From Flavobacteriales bacterium UBA6051 (GTDB lineage: Bacteria > Bacteroidota > Bacteroidia > Flavobacteriales_D > Crocinitomicaceae), in the NCBI GenBank assembly GCA_002427735.1, contig DIYP01000012.1:1-64000 (forward strand): a DNA stretch of 64,000 nt, in the 5' to 3' direction. The notes below the pieces were generated by a model that did no database searches, had not been told where the DNA came from, and saw nothing but the letters and a program-made list of their open reading frames with translations. Positions 26,749-34,258 of this stretch are shown here, piece by piece (the stretch's first letter is position 1; every line of letters starts with the position of its first letter). The translations under genes were made by a program, and so were the position numbers.

Positions 26749-28020
26749 ATGCGGGTTTTTAAGTTTGGAGGAGCATCCGTTAAAGATGCTGATGCTGTGC
26801 GCAATGTTGCAAGCATTGTTCGACTATTTGAGGGTGAAAAATTAGGAGTCGTTGTTTCTGCAATGGGGAAAACCACGAATGCTATGGAGCGTATTGTTGA
26901 CGCTCTTTGGAAGCGAGAAGAGGCTGAATTCAAGAATTTAGTTGAAGAACGTAGACAATTTCATGAAGCGATTTTAGACGACTTATTTGAGTCGAAGGAG
27001 GCCCAAATTTTTCATGAAATCTCGTCAGAATTCGATAAGCTTTCTGCTATGTATGAAAGTAACGTTCCAGACAATTATGATTTTGAATACGATCAGATTG
27101 TTTCATTAGGAGAAGTTATTTCTACGCGAATAGTGGACGCTTATTTAAATGAGCAGGGTGTTCGTTCCAGATGGGCAGATGCAAGACAGTTAATTAGAAC
27201 GGATCATAGCTATCGTGAAGCTGAAGTGAACTGGGATAAAACGGAAACGCTATTCGGTCAAAGATTCATGCCGCACTTTGAAACGTTTGATGTACAGATT
27301 ACACAGGGTTTCATTGGGCACACAGCCGAAGGACTAACAACAACATTAGGAAGGGAAGGTTCAGATTATACCGCAGGAATTTTAGCTTTTTGTTGTAACG
27401 CGAAGGATGTGACTATTTGGAAAGATGTTCCGGGAATGCTCAATGCCGATCCTAAGTGGTTTGATAATACGATTAAACTGGACAGTATTTCCTTTAAGGA
27501 GGCGATTGAATTGTCTTATTACGGAGCTTCTGTGATTCACCCTAAGACTGTAAAACCACTACAGAATAAGCAAATTCCTTTATTTGTAAAGTCCTTCATA
27601 GAGCCTGAAGCTGAAGGAACGGTTATTCAATCTTCTACATCGAATGACCATTTAATTCCTTCTTTCATTTTTAAGATGAATCAGGTGTTGTTTTCTATCA
27701 CTCCTAAGGATTTTTCATTCCTCGTTGAGAAGAACCTGAGCGACATTTTTGATCGTTTATCAAAAGCTAATGCGAAGATTAACCTCATGCAGAATTCTGC
27801 ACTGAATTTTTCAATCCTATTGGATGAAGAAAAGGTGAACGTTGATGAGATGATCAAACTCTTTGAAGATGCTTATCACATTAAGTTCAATACTGGGCTG
27901 GAATTGGTCACTATTCGTCATTATGATCAGCCAACAATTGATCGCGTTACGGTTGAAAAAGAAGTGTTGCTTGAACAAAAAACGCGTGAAACGGCGCGAT
28001 TAATCGTTAAGCAAAAGTAA
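26749..28020 (+). CDS. lysC: Aspartate kinase
   Basis: 423 residues, monofunctional. Amino-acid kinase domain with KFGGASV (5-11), GEVISTRI, TTLGREGSDYTAGI, WKDVPGMLNADP and YYGASVIHPKT, then an ACT-like regulatory C-terminus (~300-400). It phosphorylates aspartate at the head of the lysine, threonine, methionine and diaminopimelate pathways. No homoserine dehydrogenase fusion. Cytoplasmic. The exact paralogue name (lysC or thrA-type) cannot be decided without comparison. Confidence 0.88.
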   Translation: MRVFKFGGASVKDADAVRNVASIVRLFEGEKLGVVVSAMGKTTNAMERIVDALWKREEAEFKNLVEERRQFHEAILDDLFESKEAQIFHEISSEFDKLSAMYESNVPDNYDFEYDQIVSLGEVISTRIVDAYLNEQGVRSRWADARQLIRTDHSYREAEVNWDKTETLFGQRFMPHFETFDVQITQGFIGHTAEGLTTTLGREGSDYTAGILAFCCNAKDVTIWKDVPGMLNADPKWFDNTIKLDSISFKEAIELSYYGASVIHPKTVKPLQNKQIPLFVKSFIEPEAEGTVIQSSTSNDHLIPSFIFKMNQVLFSITPKDFSFLVEKNLSDIFDRLSKANAKINLMQNSALNFSILLDEEKVNVDEMIKLFEDAYHIKFNTGLELVTIRHYDQPTIDRVTVEKEVLLEQKTRETARLIVKQK

Positions 28021-28066
28021 GAGAGGAATACCATTAAAGGGTGAGTGCAGGACGCGTCAAAACACC

Positions 28067-28074
28067 TATATTTG
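28067..28074 (+). promoter_or_regulatory. Bacteroidota -7 element for the feo operon
   Basis: TATATTTG, perfect TAnnTTTG, 19 nt ahead of the feoA ATG. No clear Fur-box palindrome was recognised upstream. Confidence 0.65.
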
Positions 28075-28093
28075 TAATCATTCTAAATAGTTA

Positions 28094-28336
28094 ATGAGTC
28101 AGGTATCTCTTTCTAACATTCCAAATGGGCAATCCGCTATTGTGTGTTCTATTGAACAGTCCTCATTAAAGGTGAAACTTATGGAGATGGGATTGGTTGA
28201 AGGAAAACAACTACGCGTACTTTTTAGAGCACCACTTGGTGATCCTATTGCCATTGATGTAGAAGGATATGTCCTCTCCTTAAGAGTAGATGAAGCTGAT
28301 TTGATTGCTGTTAAACTTCAAAGTGTTAACGCATGA
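28094..28336 (+). CDS. feoA: Ferrous iron transport protein A
   Basis: 80 residues, SH3-like FeoA fold: LSNIPNGQSAIV at the start, KLMEMGLVEGKQLRVLFRAPLGDPIAI and SLRVDEADLIAV. FeoA is a small cytoplasmic accessory of FeoB. Its stop overlaps the feoB start by 4 nt (ATGA). Confidence 0.93.
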   Translation: MSQVSLSNIPNGQSAIVCSIEQSSLKVKLMEMGLVEGKQLRVLFRAPLGDPIAIDVEGYVLSLRVDEADLIAVKLQSVNA

Positions 28337-30288
28337 AAATAGCCCTTTTAGGAAATCCCAATACGGGCAAAAGTTCCGTATTCAATATGCTCACCGGTTT
28401 GCGTCAGCATGTTGGAAATTTCCCCGGTGTTACGGTTGACAAAAAGGTTGGAAAGATTCAATTGGACGGTGAAAAACATGAGCTTATTGACTTTCCGGGA
28501 ACCTACAGCATTTATCCTCGATCGAAAGACGAAAAGGTTGTTTATAAGAGTTTGCGTGATCCGGAAAGCGATAACTATCCAGACATTGCATTAGTCGTTG
28601 TTGATGCATCTAATCTGGAACGAAATTTATTGCTCTTTTCGCAGATTTATGATCTCCAACTACCCACCGTTATGGTACTCAACATGACGGATCTGGCCAA
28701 AAAGCAGAATAAAGAATTAGATGTTCATGCCTTGGAGCAGTTATTTCCAGATGTTACGATCGTTGAAGCAAACGCCCGAGTAAAAGCAGGTAAAGAACGA
28801 ATTTTCGAAGCACTGCAAAATGTTAAGGAGCGAAGCGGGCATAAGTTTCAACCTGAGTTAGCGATTGCAGGGATAGATGACGTGCAAGCACAAGAAAAAG
28901 AAACGGCAGCACGTTTCAAGCGAATTGGAGAAATCAAGCATGTTGAAAAGCGACGAGAGGAGAAAGAGGAAGTCCAAAATCCTTCGAGTAAGCTTGATCG
29001 GATACTGGTGCATCCTGTTTTAGGCTATGTGATCTTTGCCGCGATACTTGTAATCATCTTTCAGTTCATTTATGCGTTTGCCGCCATTCCAATGGATTTG
29101 ATTGATGGTGCGTTTGCATCCATTTCTGATTGGCTAAGTAATACGCTCCCTAATGGTGTTTTTACTGATTTGCTGACACAGGGGATTGTGCCGGGCATTG
29201 GTGGAGTCGTCATATTTATTCCACAAATTGCCTTGCTGTTTTTCTTTATTGCCATTCTGGAAGAAACGGGTTATTTATCACGCGTGGTATTCATTATGGA
29301 TCGCTTGATGCGACCCTTAGGCTTGAATGGGAAAAGTGTTGTTCCCTTGATGTCCAGTGTTGCCTGTGCCATTCCTGGCGTGATGTCTGCGCGCACGATC
29401 GCTGATTGGAAGGAACGGCTCATTACCATTCTCGTCGCACCTTTAATGAGTTGTAGTGCACGAATTCCGGTGTACACATTACTCATCGCATTGGTCATTC
29501 CCGATGAAAAGATAGGTGGTTTTATGAACCTTCAGGGCTTGGTATTGTTTGGTCTATATGCCCTTGGAACCATCAGTGCGCTTTTGGTTGCACTTTGTTT
29601 GAAATGGTTCATCAAAACACGTGAAAAAGGGTTTTTAATGCTGGAGATGCCCAGTTATAAGGCTCCTCAATGGAGGAATGTTGGCGTTTTAGTCTGGGAA
29701 AAAGTGCGTGTGTTTGTATGGGATGCAGGTAAAATTATTTTGGCGATATCCATTGTCCTTTGGGCACTGGCGTCATACGGCCCGGGAGATCGAATGGAAG
29801 AGGCAGCGCAACAAGCCGCACAAGCCGCGCAAGAAGCTCAATTAGATAAGGAAGAAACGAACAGAATGGTTGCCTCTGCGGAGTTAGAAAACTCTTTCAT
29901 TGGAATCATGGGAAAAACGATAGAGCCAGTGATTCAACCACTGGGTTACGACTGGAAAATTGGTGTTTCGCTCATTACTTCGTTTGCAGCTCGTGAAGTT
30001 TTCGTTGGATCTATGGCAACCATATATGCGGTGCAGGACGATGGCGAAAACAACGCCCCATTGATTGAAAAAATGCGGCATGAAAAACGAAATGATGGCA
30101 CGCCAGTTTATACATTGGCCTCAGGTGCGTCTTTGATGGTGTTTTATGTTTTTGCAATGCAATGCATGGCAACCTTAGCAGTTGTTAAGCGCGAAACCAA
30201 GAGTTGGAAATGGCCATTTATTCAAATTGGATATATGGGCGTCTTGGCGTATCTTGGTGCCTGGATTACATTTATGATTCTCAGTTAA
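28333..30288 (+). CDS. feoB: Ferrous iron transport protein B
   Basis: 651 residues. N-terminal G domain with G1 GNPNTGKSS (7-15), G3 DFPGTYS and G4 LNMTD, a linker, then the membrane core with Gate regions (SVACAIPGVMSARTI, APLMSCSARIPVYTLLI) and the C-terminal segment ITSFAAREVFVGSM. It imports Fe2+ across the inner membrane, driven or gated by GTP. A charged Ala/Gln-rich insertion (EEAAQQAAQAAQEAQLDKEE) lies in a loop near residues 495-515. Length is slightly short but all elements are present. Confidence 0.95.
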   Translation: MKIALLGNPNTGKSSVFNMLTGLRQHVGNFPGVTVDKKVGKIQLDGEKHELIDFPGTYSIYPRSKDEKVVYKSLRDPESDNYPDIALVVVDASNLERNLLLFSQIYDLQLPTVMVLNMTDLAKKQNKELDVHALEQLFPDVTIVEANARVKAGKERIFEALQNVKERSGHKFQPELAIAGIDDVQAQEKETAARFKRIGEIKHVEKRREEKEEVQNPSSKLDRILVHPVLGYVIFAAILVIIFQFIYAFAAIPMDLIDGAFASISDWLSNTLPNGVFTDLLTQGIVPGIGGVVIFIPQIALLFFFIAILEETGYLSRVVFIMDRLMRPLGLNGKSVVPLMSSVACAIPGVMSARTIADWKERLITILVAPLMSCSARIPVYTLLIALVIPDEKIGGFMNLQGLVLFGLYALGTISALLVALCLKWFIKTREKGFLMLEMPSYKAPQWRNVGVLVWEKVRVFVWDAGKIILAISIVLWALASYGPGDRMEEAAQQAAQAAQEAQLDKEETNRMVASAELENSFIGIMGKTIEPVIQPLGYDWKIGVSLITSFAAREVFVGSMATIYAVQDDGENNAPLIEKMRHEKRNDGTPVYTLASGASLMVFYVFAMQCMATLAVVKRETKSWKWPFIQIGYMGVLAYLGAWITFMILS

Positions 30289-30419
30289 TGCAAACCTTTA
30301 TTACCATAACAATTGTCGGAGCAGCGATCTTTTATTTAGGTCGACTCTTTTACCGAAACTTTTTTGCCAAAGAGGCAAAGTGTGACGGGTGTGGACTTCA
30401 CAAGGAGTTGAGCAAGTAG
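30288..30419 (+). CDS. FeoB-associated Cys-rich membrane protein
   Basis: 43 residues, too short for most gene finders. The ATG overlaps the feoB stop by one base (TAATG). One membrane segment (FITITIVGAAIFYLGRLFY, 4-22) is followed by a basic stretch and CDGCGLHKEL, the C-x2-C motif of the FeoB-associated family. It is probably a FeoC-like helper or small partner of FeoB at the membrane (family knowledge; role inferred). Confidence 0.85.
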   Translation: MQTFITITIVGAAIFYLGRLFYRNFFAKEAKCDGCGLHKELSK

Positions 30420-30428
30420 CCTTCTGAA

Positions 30429-31228
30429 CTACTTCGCAACGATATCATCTACAAATCCAGAGGCCGTTCCTGTTCTTTTGGGCCTGTTCTGATTTCTCAA
30501 TGTTTTAGCAAGGCTAACGAACTGTTTGTAACTAACATATCCCTTTTTCCACTTTCTGTACCTTACCATCGTAAAAACTGTTCGGTTATATTCGGGATGA
30601 GCCAACCTTTTCTTTATATGAAATCGTTTTCCCTTATCAAGTTCTTTCTTCCTTTGATCTATGGTTTCCGACCTCCCACTTGGAAGCATCATACCATTGA
30701 CAGCTGAATTAACCCAATCTTTAGGTATGCCATATGCTTTGCAAACCGCTGAAGGAATGAGATGTTGTGCTTCACGCCCTCGTTTCCACACTTCAAACGG
30801 CCATGCTTTTTTCCCAAGGTTGAAACGTGCCCGTGCAAGTAAACGTGAGTCTCCATAAACTTCTTTTTTGTCTGCTGAAGGGACTTTTTTTTCCCTGATA
30901 GAAGGTTGTGTACTAGTGTTCCGAAATGGTAAACCCTTCTCAGCTTCTGATGACGACGTATTTCCATGATTATTTGCCCAGTTGGCTTTGGTGTGCTTTG
31001 CATCATCCTGGAGAGATCTGAGTCCGAGACTGGGTCTCCACCGTATTTCTTGATAATAAGGCGCTGAGCAACATTGCTTTTCAGTTGTGCTGTCTTTAGC
31101 GTGTGAGTCCGGTCGTCTTCAAGTGCTTTTGAAGAGCCACTAGAGTGAGCCGAGGCCTGTACTCTTTTATGTGGCTTTCCCTCAAGTTCTCTTTCTTTAA
31201 TGTGTCTTTTTCTTTTTACCCAGTCCAT
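30429..31228 (-). pseudogene. eCIS cargo: AHH/HNH-type nuclease, split by a -1 frameshift (pseudogene or programmed frameshift)
   Basis: Two overlapping frames together give a 266-residue protein colinear with the next cargo gene. Frame 1 (31228 down to the A8 run at 30885-30892) holds the leader with SSKALEDDR (32-40) and a helical middle; frame 2 continues VPSADKKEVYGDSR... WKRGREAQHLIP, NGMMLPSG, FHIKKRLAHPEYN and ends at 30429. The AQHLIP/NG-LP/H-HPxYN pattern matches AHH-type HNH nucleases. In the unshifted frame a 179-residue product without the nuclease motifs ends at 30689. The sequence at the junction contains the slippery heptamer A AAA AAG in phase, so a -1 shift restores the full protein; deletion of one A or sequencing error are alternatives. 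The start overlaps the upstream gene by 32 nt. Confidence 0.7.
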
Positions 31229-31994
31229 ATTTCTTCTTGAGCTTCTTTATTTTGATTCGATCCACAAACCCAGATGCTGGACCTTTTCGTTTTGGGCGAT
31301 TAAGTTTCCGCATGGTAAGACATAAGGACACAAATTGTGGGTACGTAACCTTACCGGGTTTCCATCCACGGCGAAGCGCCTCCGCTTTCACTGCTTTATT
31401 ATAGTTGGGATGGGCACCGCCTCCGTGGATATGGAAGAGTTTTCCCTTATCGTATTTTTTATTGCGCAGATGGTTGGTTGCCTTTCGCCCACTCGGTAGC
31501 ATCATGCCATTAATTGCTGAGTTGACCCAATCTTTCTGGATTCTAAAGAAGTTGCAGACAGCTGCTGGTATGAGGTGCTGTGCTTCGCGTCCTCTTTTCC
31601 ATACCGCAAATGGGACCCCCTTTTTTCTCAATTTATACCGGGCATATCCGAGCGCGCGCGAATCGCCATAAACATCTTTTGAAGGAACTACAGCTGGTAT
31701 TTTCCCTCGTCTCAAACCCATGATGGTATTAAGCAATCTATAATTTCTCTTTAGTTTGGCGCGATGCCAAATAACAGCAATCATGGCATTTGTAAGCTTT
31801 TTACCCTGCTTGTTTATGGCCTGTTGAATGTCTGAATTGCTTAGCGCAGGACCTTTGGCTCTGTTGATAAAAACACCCTGTACGGGTTCGGAGCCAAACT
31901 TATGAACACGATTGTCCTCAAGTGCTTTTGAAGAACTCATACGTGGGGCTGAAGCTTGTATTTGCTTGTTTTGACTTTCAAATTCTTGTTTCAT
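31197..31994 (-). CDS. eCIS cargo: AHH/HNH-type nuclease
   Basis: 265 residues from the ATG at 31994 (MKQEFESQNKQIQ), preferred over an upstream in-frame start at 32039 because it fits the leader length of the paralogues. Leader with SSSKALEDNR (20-29), no signal peptide, no DUF4157. C-terminal nuclease: WKRGREAQHLIP (132-143), NGMMLPSG (162-169), HIHGGGAHPNYN (188-199), consistent with the AHH branch of the HNH/endonuclease VII fold, and a very basic tail (KKLKKKYGLGKKKK). It would cleave DNA or RNA in a target cell after eCIS delivery (inference). Paralogue of the frameshifted gene downstream; no immunity gene follows. Confidence 0.75.
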   Translation of the reverse strand: MKQEFESQNKQIQASAPRMSSSKALEDNRVHKFGSEPVQGVFINRAKGPALSNSDIQQAINKQGKKLTNAMIAVIWHRAKLKRNYRLLNTIMGLRRGKIPAVVPSKDVYGDSRALGYARYKLRKKGVPFAVWKRGREAQHLIPAAVCNFFRIQKDWVNSAINGMMLPSGRKATNHLRNKKYDKGKLFHIHGGGAHPNYNKAVKAEALRRGWKPGKVTYPQFVSLCLTMRKLNRPKRKGPASGFVDRIKIKKLKKKYGLGKKKKTH

Positions 31995-32095
31995 AATGAA
32001 TATTTTAATACGAGCTTGCAAACGAATCGATATGAGCATTTATGAATGCTCTTTGCTTCTTTGATCCGGATACTCTTCCCCCTTCCTAACAATTA

Positions 32096-32887
32096 TTACA
32101 TCACATATTGAGTGCGTCCTCCAATTACTTGTTTCTGATTTTCTAATAACAGTTTTCTTGCCTTTTTTCCAAGACCAGTGCGCGCAGCAGGTAGGCCGAA
32201 ATTTCTTGAGTTTCCTTTTGCTGCGCTATTATCTATATTGAACTTGGCGAAACCGGAAGTGTGTCCAACCTTCTTTTTCGTTTTAGGAACAGGGTTAGAA
32301 TAAATTACTCTTTTGACAATTGCTCTGGGGGCAGCGTCGGTGGTATAAGCTGTACAGAGGAAGTACCCAGCCGCGTTCCTCAACCCCTTAACATTACCCC
32401 CTTGTTGTCTGGCAATTACCTGATAGGTTGCAGGTCTTCCTGCACGCATCCAATTTTTAACGTGTCCTTCTACATAATGAAGGTGATCTCCATTGGCATG
32501 ACCTGTAATGGGGAAGAGGTTGGCATCCGTGTTTGTGCCGCCCAGATGATCATTGAGCAAATGTCCACGAACCCATTTCTTTGAGCCTGGGTTCCAATTA
32601 CTTTTTAAACCTTTAAACAATTCTGGCATCTCCTTACTGGTGGTTTTGTTCCCGGTTTTCTTATCCGTCGGGTCCAGGTTGGCAAGCATGGAACTTCCAA
32701 CACGTTGCGTTTTTAAGCTCCCTAGTTTATCGTTATACGTAAAATTTTGCATGGTCCAGGTTACCCTGGTTCGCAATTGGATCACATCAGAATTTCGGTT
32801 GTCCATAAGAGCCAGAGAAGAGGACTTTCGTTGGACGGCACTGTTTAGGTTCGGTGCTCGTTTTTCCAAGATAGATTCTTTCATCAT
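32096..32887 (-). CDS. eCIS cargo: DNA/RNA non-specific endonuclease without DUF4157
   Basis: 263 residues (or 262 from the second Met). A short leader with SLALMDNR (24-31) and VIQLR leads directly into a nuclease domain: LDPTDKKTGN (71-80), WVRGHLLNDHLGG (105-117, H109 probable general base), TDANLFPITGHAN (N123 probable metal ligand), H135 and E140. These are the marks of the Endonuclea_NS_2 type (NucA-like beta-beta-alpha metal nuclease). It is closely similar to the C-terminal half of the gene at 34259-35491, so the same toxin exists with and without DUF4157. The C-terminus is basic and Ser/Gly-rich. Confidence 0.8.
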   Translation of the reverse strand: MMKESILEKRAPNLNSAVQRKSSSLALMDNRNSDVIQLRTRVTWTMQNFTYNDKLGSLKTQRVGSSMLANLDPTDKKTGNKTTSKEMPELFKGLKSNWNPGSKKWVRGHLLNDHLGGTNTDANLFPITGHANGDHLHYVEGHVKNWMRAGRPATYQVIARQQGGNVKGLRNAAGYFLCTAYTTDAAPRAIVKRVIYSNPVPKTKKKVGHTSGFAKFNIDNSAAKGNSRNFGLPAARTGLGKKARKLLLENQKQVIGGRTQYVM

Positions 32888-32942
32888 TTTAATTAGTTTT
32901 TAGATTAATATGTCTTTATTGTCAAGGTTTTATTGTTTACAT

Positions 32943-32960
32943 TTCATAGTGGTTGGTGAA
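32943..32960 (-). repeat. 18-nt remnant matching the 3' end of a sister cargo gene
   Basis: Plus-strand TTCATAGTGGTTGGTGAA differs by one base from 34265-34282, which encodes the C-terminus FTNYYEL of the DUF4157-endonuclease gene. Here, just past the stop of the other DUF4157 gene, the same frame would encode FTNHYEM followed by a stop. Confidence 0.5.
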
Positions 32961-32983
32961 GGGCTGCCATGAGTTCGATGACC

Positions 32984-34249
32984 TTATCGTTCATGTTCTA
33001 TTTTGAAGTTCCCGAAGCTGCCTATCCCGCCAATTTCATCATGTAATGCCTCCTTATCGCGAACTGCTGAGTCCAGTTTTGGATGTTCGGCAAGTTTGTC
33101 GCGTATATCGTCTTTTCGTCGTGCAAAAAATGGCTTTGTATGGTCTTTATCGTATTTCCCCGCGTTTATGGCAATCCGTTTTTGGATATAGTCAATTGCG
33201 GCTCTTCTGGCAACATCCCAATGCGTTACGGCTGATGGCACAAGAAAGGACGTGCTTTCATAATGTCCTGCAACCAGAGTTGGGACATAACTCAGTGCGC
33301 TATTGGCCGTTCGTCTGTCGACCTCCATGGAGCTAATAAGGTGTGAGTGCTTCGCTGCACTGTCTCCTGTTTTGCTTTGATCAGGAGCAGTTAAATCTCT
33401 TCCTTTCACCATTTCGTTATCGATGGTCCATGAGACGCCAATGGCAGTTCTTAAACCTGCATTGATTCTGGCCTGAACAGGGTTTTCAAATCCTTTTTCC
33501 CACTTATTTTCTGCGTCATTTGGCCAAACAACAATATTTCCTCTTGTCGTTCCACCGCCCCATTGATGTTTGTATACATGGCCTCCCTTCCAATCACTGA
33601 TCCTCGTCCAGGTGGTGACATTTTTTGCGTAGGGAGTTCCAGGTGTACCTCCGGAATGTGACCTTCCTCCGCTGATTTGTCCTCTTCGTTCTGTGGCTGC
33701 AGGATGTTTTCCGAAATTTTCATTCGGAACACTGTCAATGATGTTCCCTTTGGTAATCGTAATTTTGGCCAGCTGAGCGGTTTGCCCCGTTGGGCTGGAC
33801 GACTTCAGTCCTGAACTATCTTTTGATTTTAGTTGAAATGCCCTGGCACCCATGGTATCTGCTTCTCTTTCCAACCCTTTATTATCGTTGATACTCGTAC
33901 CATTCATTTGCATGGTAGGTCGAACTCTGCCTTGTTTTTGTTGGACAACGTGCCAGGCTTCATGTGGTAGATGCTTTTCCTGACCACTGGCCAAATGTAT
34001 TTGGTTCCCCTGCGCATAGGCGTGCGCATTCAATTGTGCAGGCTTCGACGAATTATAATGAACTTTTACATCATCCATAGAATGACCTGAAAGCTGTTCG
34101 ATCCCAGTTTTGAGTTTGTCTGGAAGCCCAGTTTTATTTGCTTTTCGTTGAATTGTAGATGTCCGGTTATCTTGAAGAGAGATTCCATTGACGGCAGTCG
34201 ATTTAGACTGACTTTTCCTGGCTGTTTGCTTACTTGCTTTTTGATGCAT
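32984..34249 (-). CDS. eCIS cargo: DUF4157 domain fused to a putative divergent nuclease domain
   Basis: 421 residues. Leader with ISLQDNR (23-29) and TIQRK; DUF4157 domain (~38-140) with LSGHSMDDVKVHYNS, NAHAYAQG, and the zinc-type motif HEAWH (96-100) plus READTMG; then a Gln/Ser linker. The C-terminal part (~160-421) is not clearly known; KGGHVYKHQWGGG (221-233), GNIVVWPND (237-245) and EKGFE resemble the H...GG...N...E order of non-specific endonucleases, hence a tentative nuclease call. DUF4157 is strongly linked to eCIS cargo (family knowledge). The N-terminal half is nearly identical to that of the upstream gene. The 3' end may be frameshifted (see repeat at 32943). Confidence 0.75.
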   Translation of the reverse strand: MHQKASKQTARKSQSKSTAVNGISLQDNRTSTIQRKANKTGLPDKLKTGIEQLSGHSMDDVKVHYNSSKPAQLNAHAYAQGNQIHLASGQEKHLPHEAWHVVQQKQGRVRPTMQMNGTSINDNKGLEREADTMGARAFQLKSKDSSGLKSSSPTGQTAQLAKITITKGNIIDSVPNENFGKHPAATERRGQISGGRSHSGGTPGTPYAKNVTTWTRISDWKGGHVYKHQWGGGTTRGNIVVWPNDAENKWEKGFENPVQARINAGLRTAIGVSWTIDNEMVKGRDLTAPDQSKTGDSAAKHSHLISSMEVDRRTANSALSYVPTLVAGHYESTSFLVPSAVTHWDVARRAAIDYIQKRIAINAGKYDKDHTKPFFARRKDDIRDKLAEHPKLDSAVRDKEALHDEIGGIGSFGNFKIEHER

Positions 34250-34258
34250 AACAGAAGT

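Noticed and set aside
30414..30434. Short inverted repeat AAGTAG...CTACTT between the feo operon and the last cargo gene
   Set aside because: Only a 6-bp stem without a T-run; it covers the converging stop codons and may be chance.
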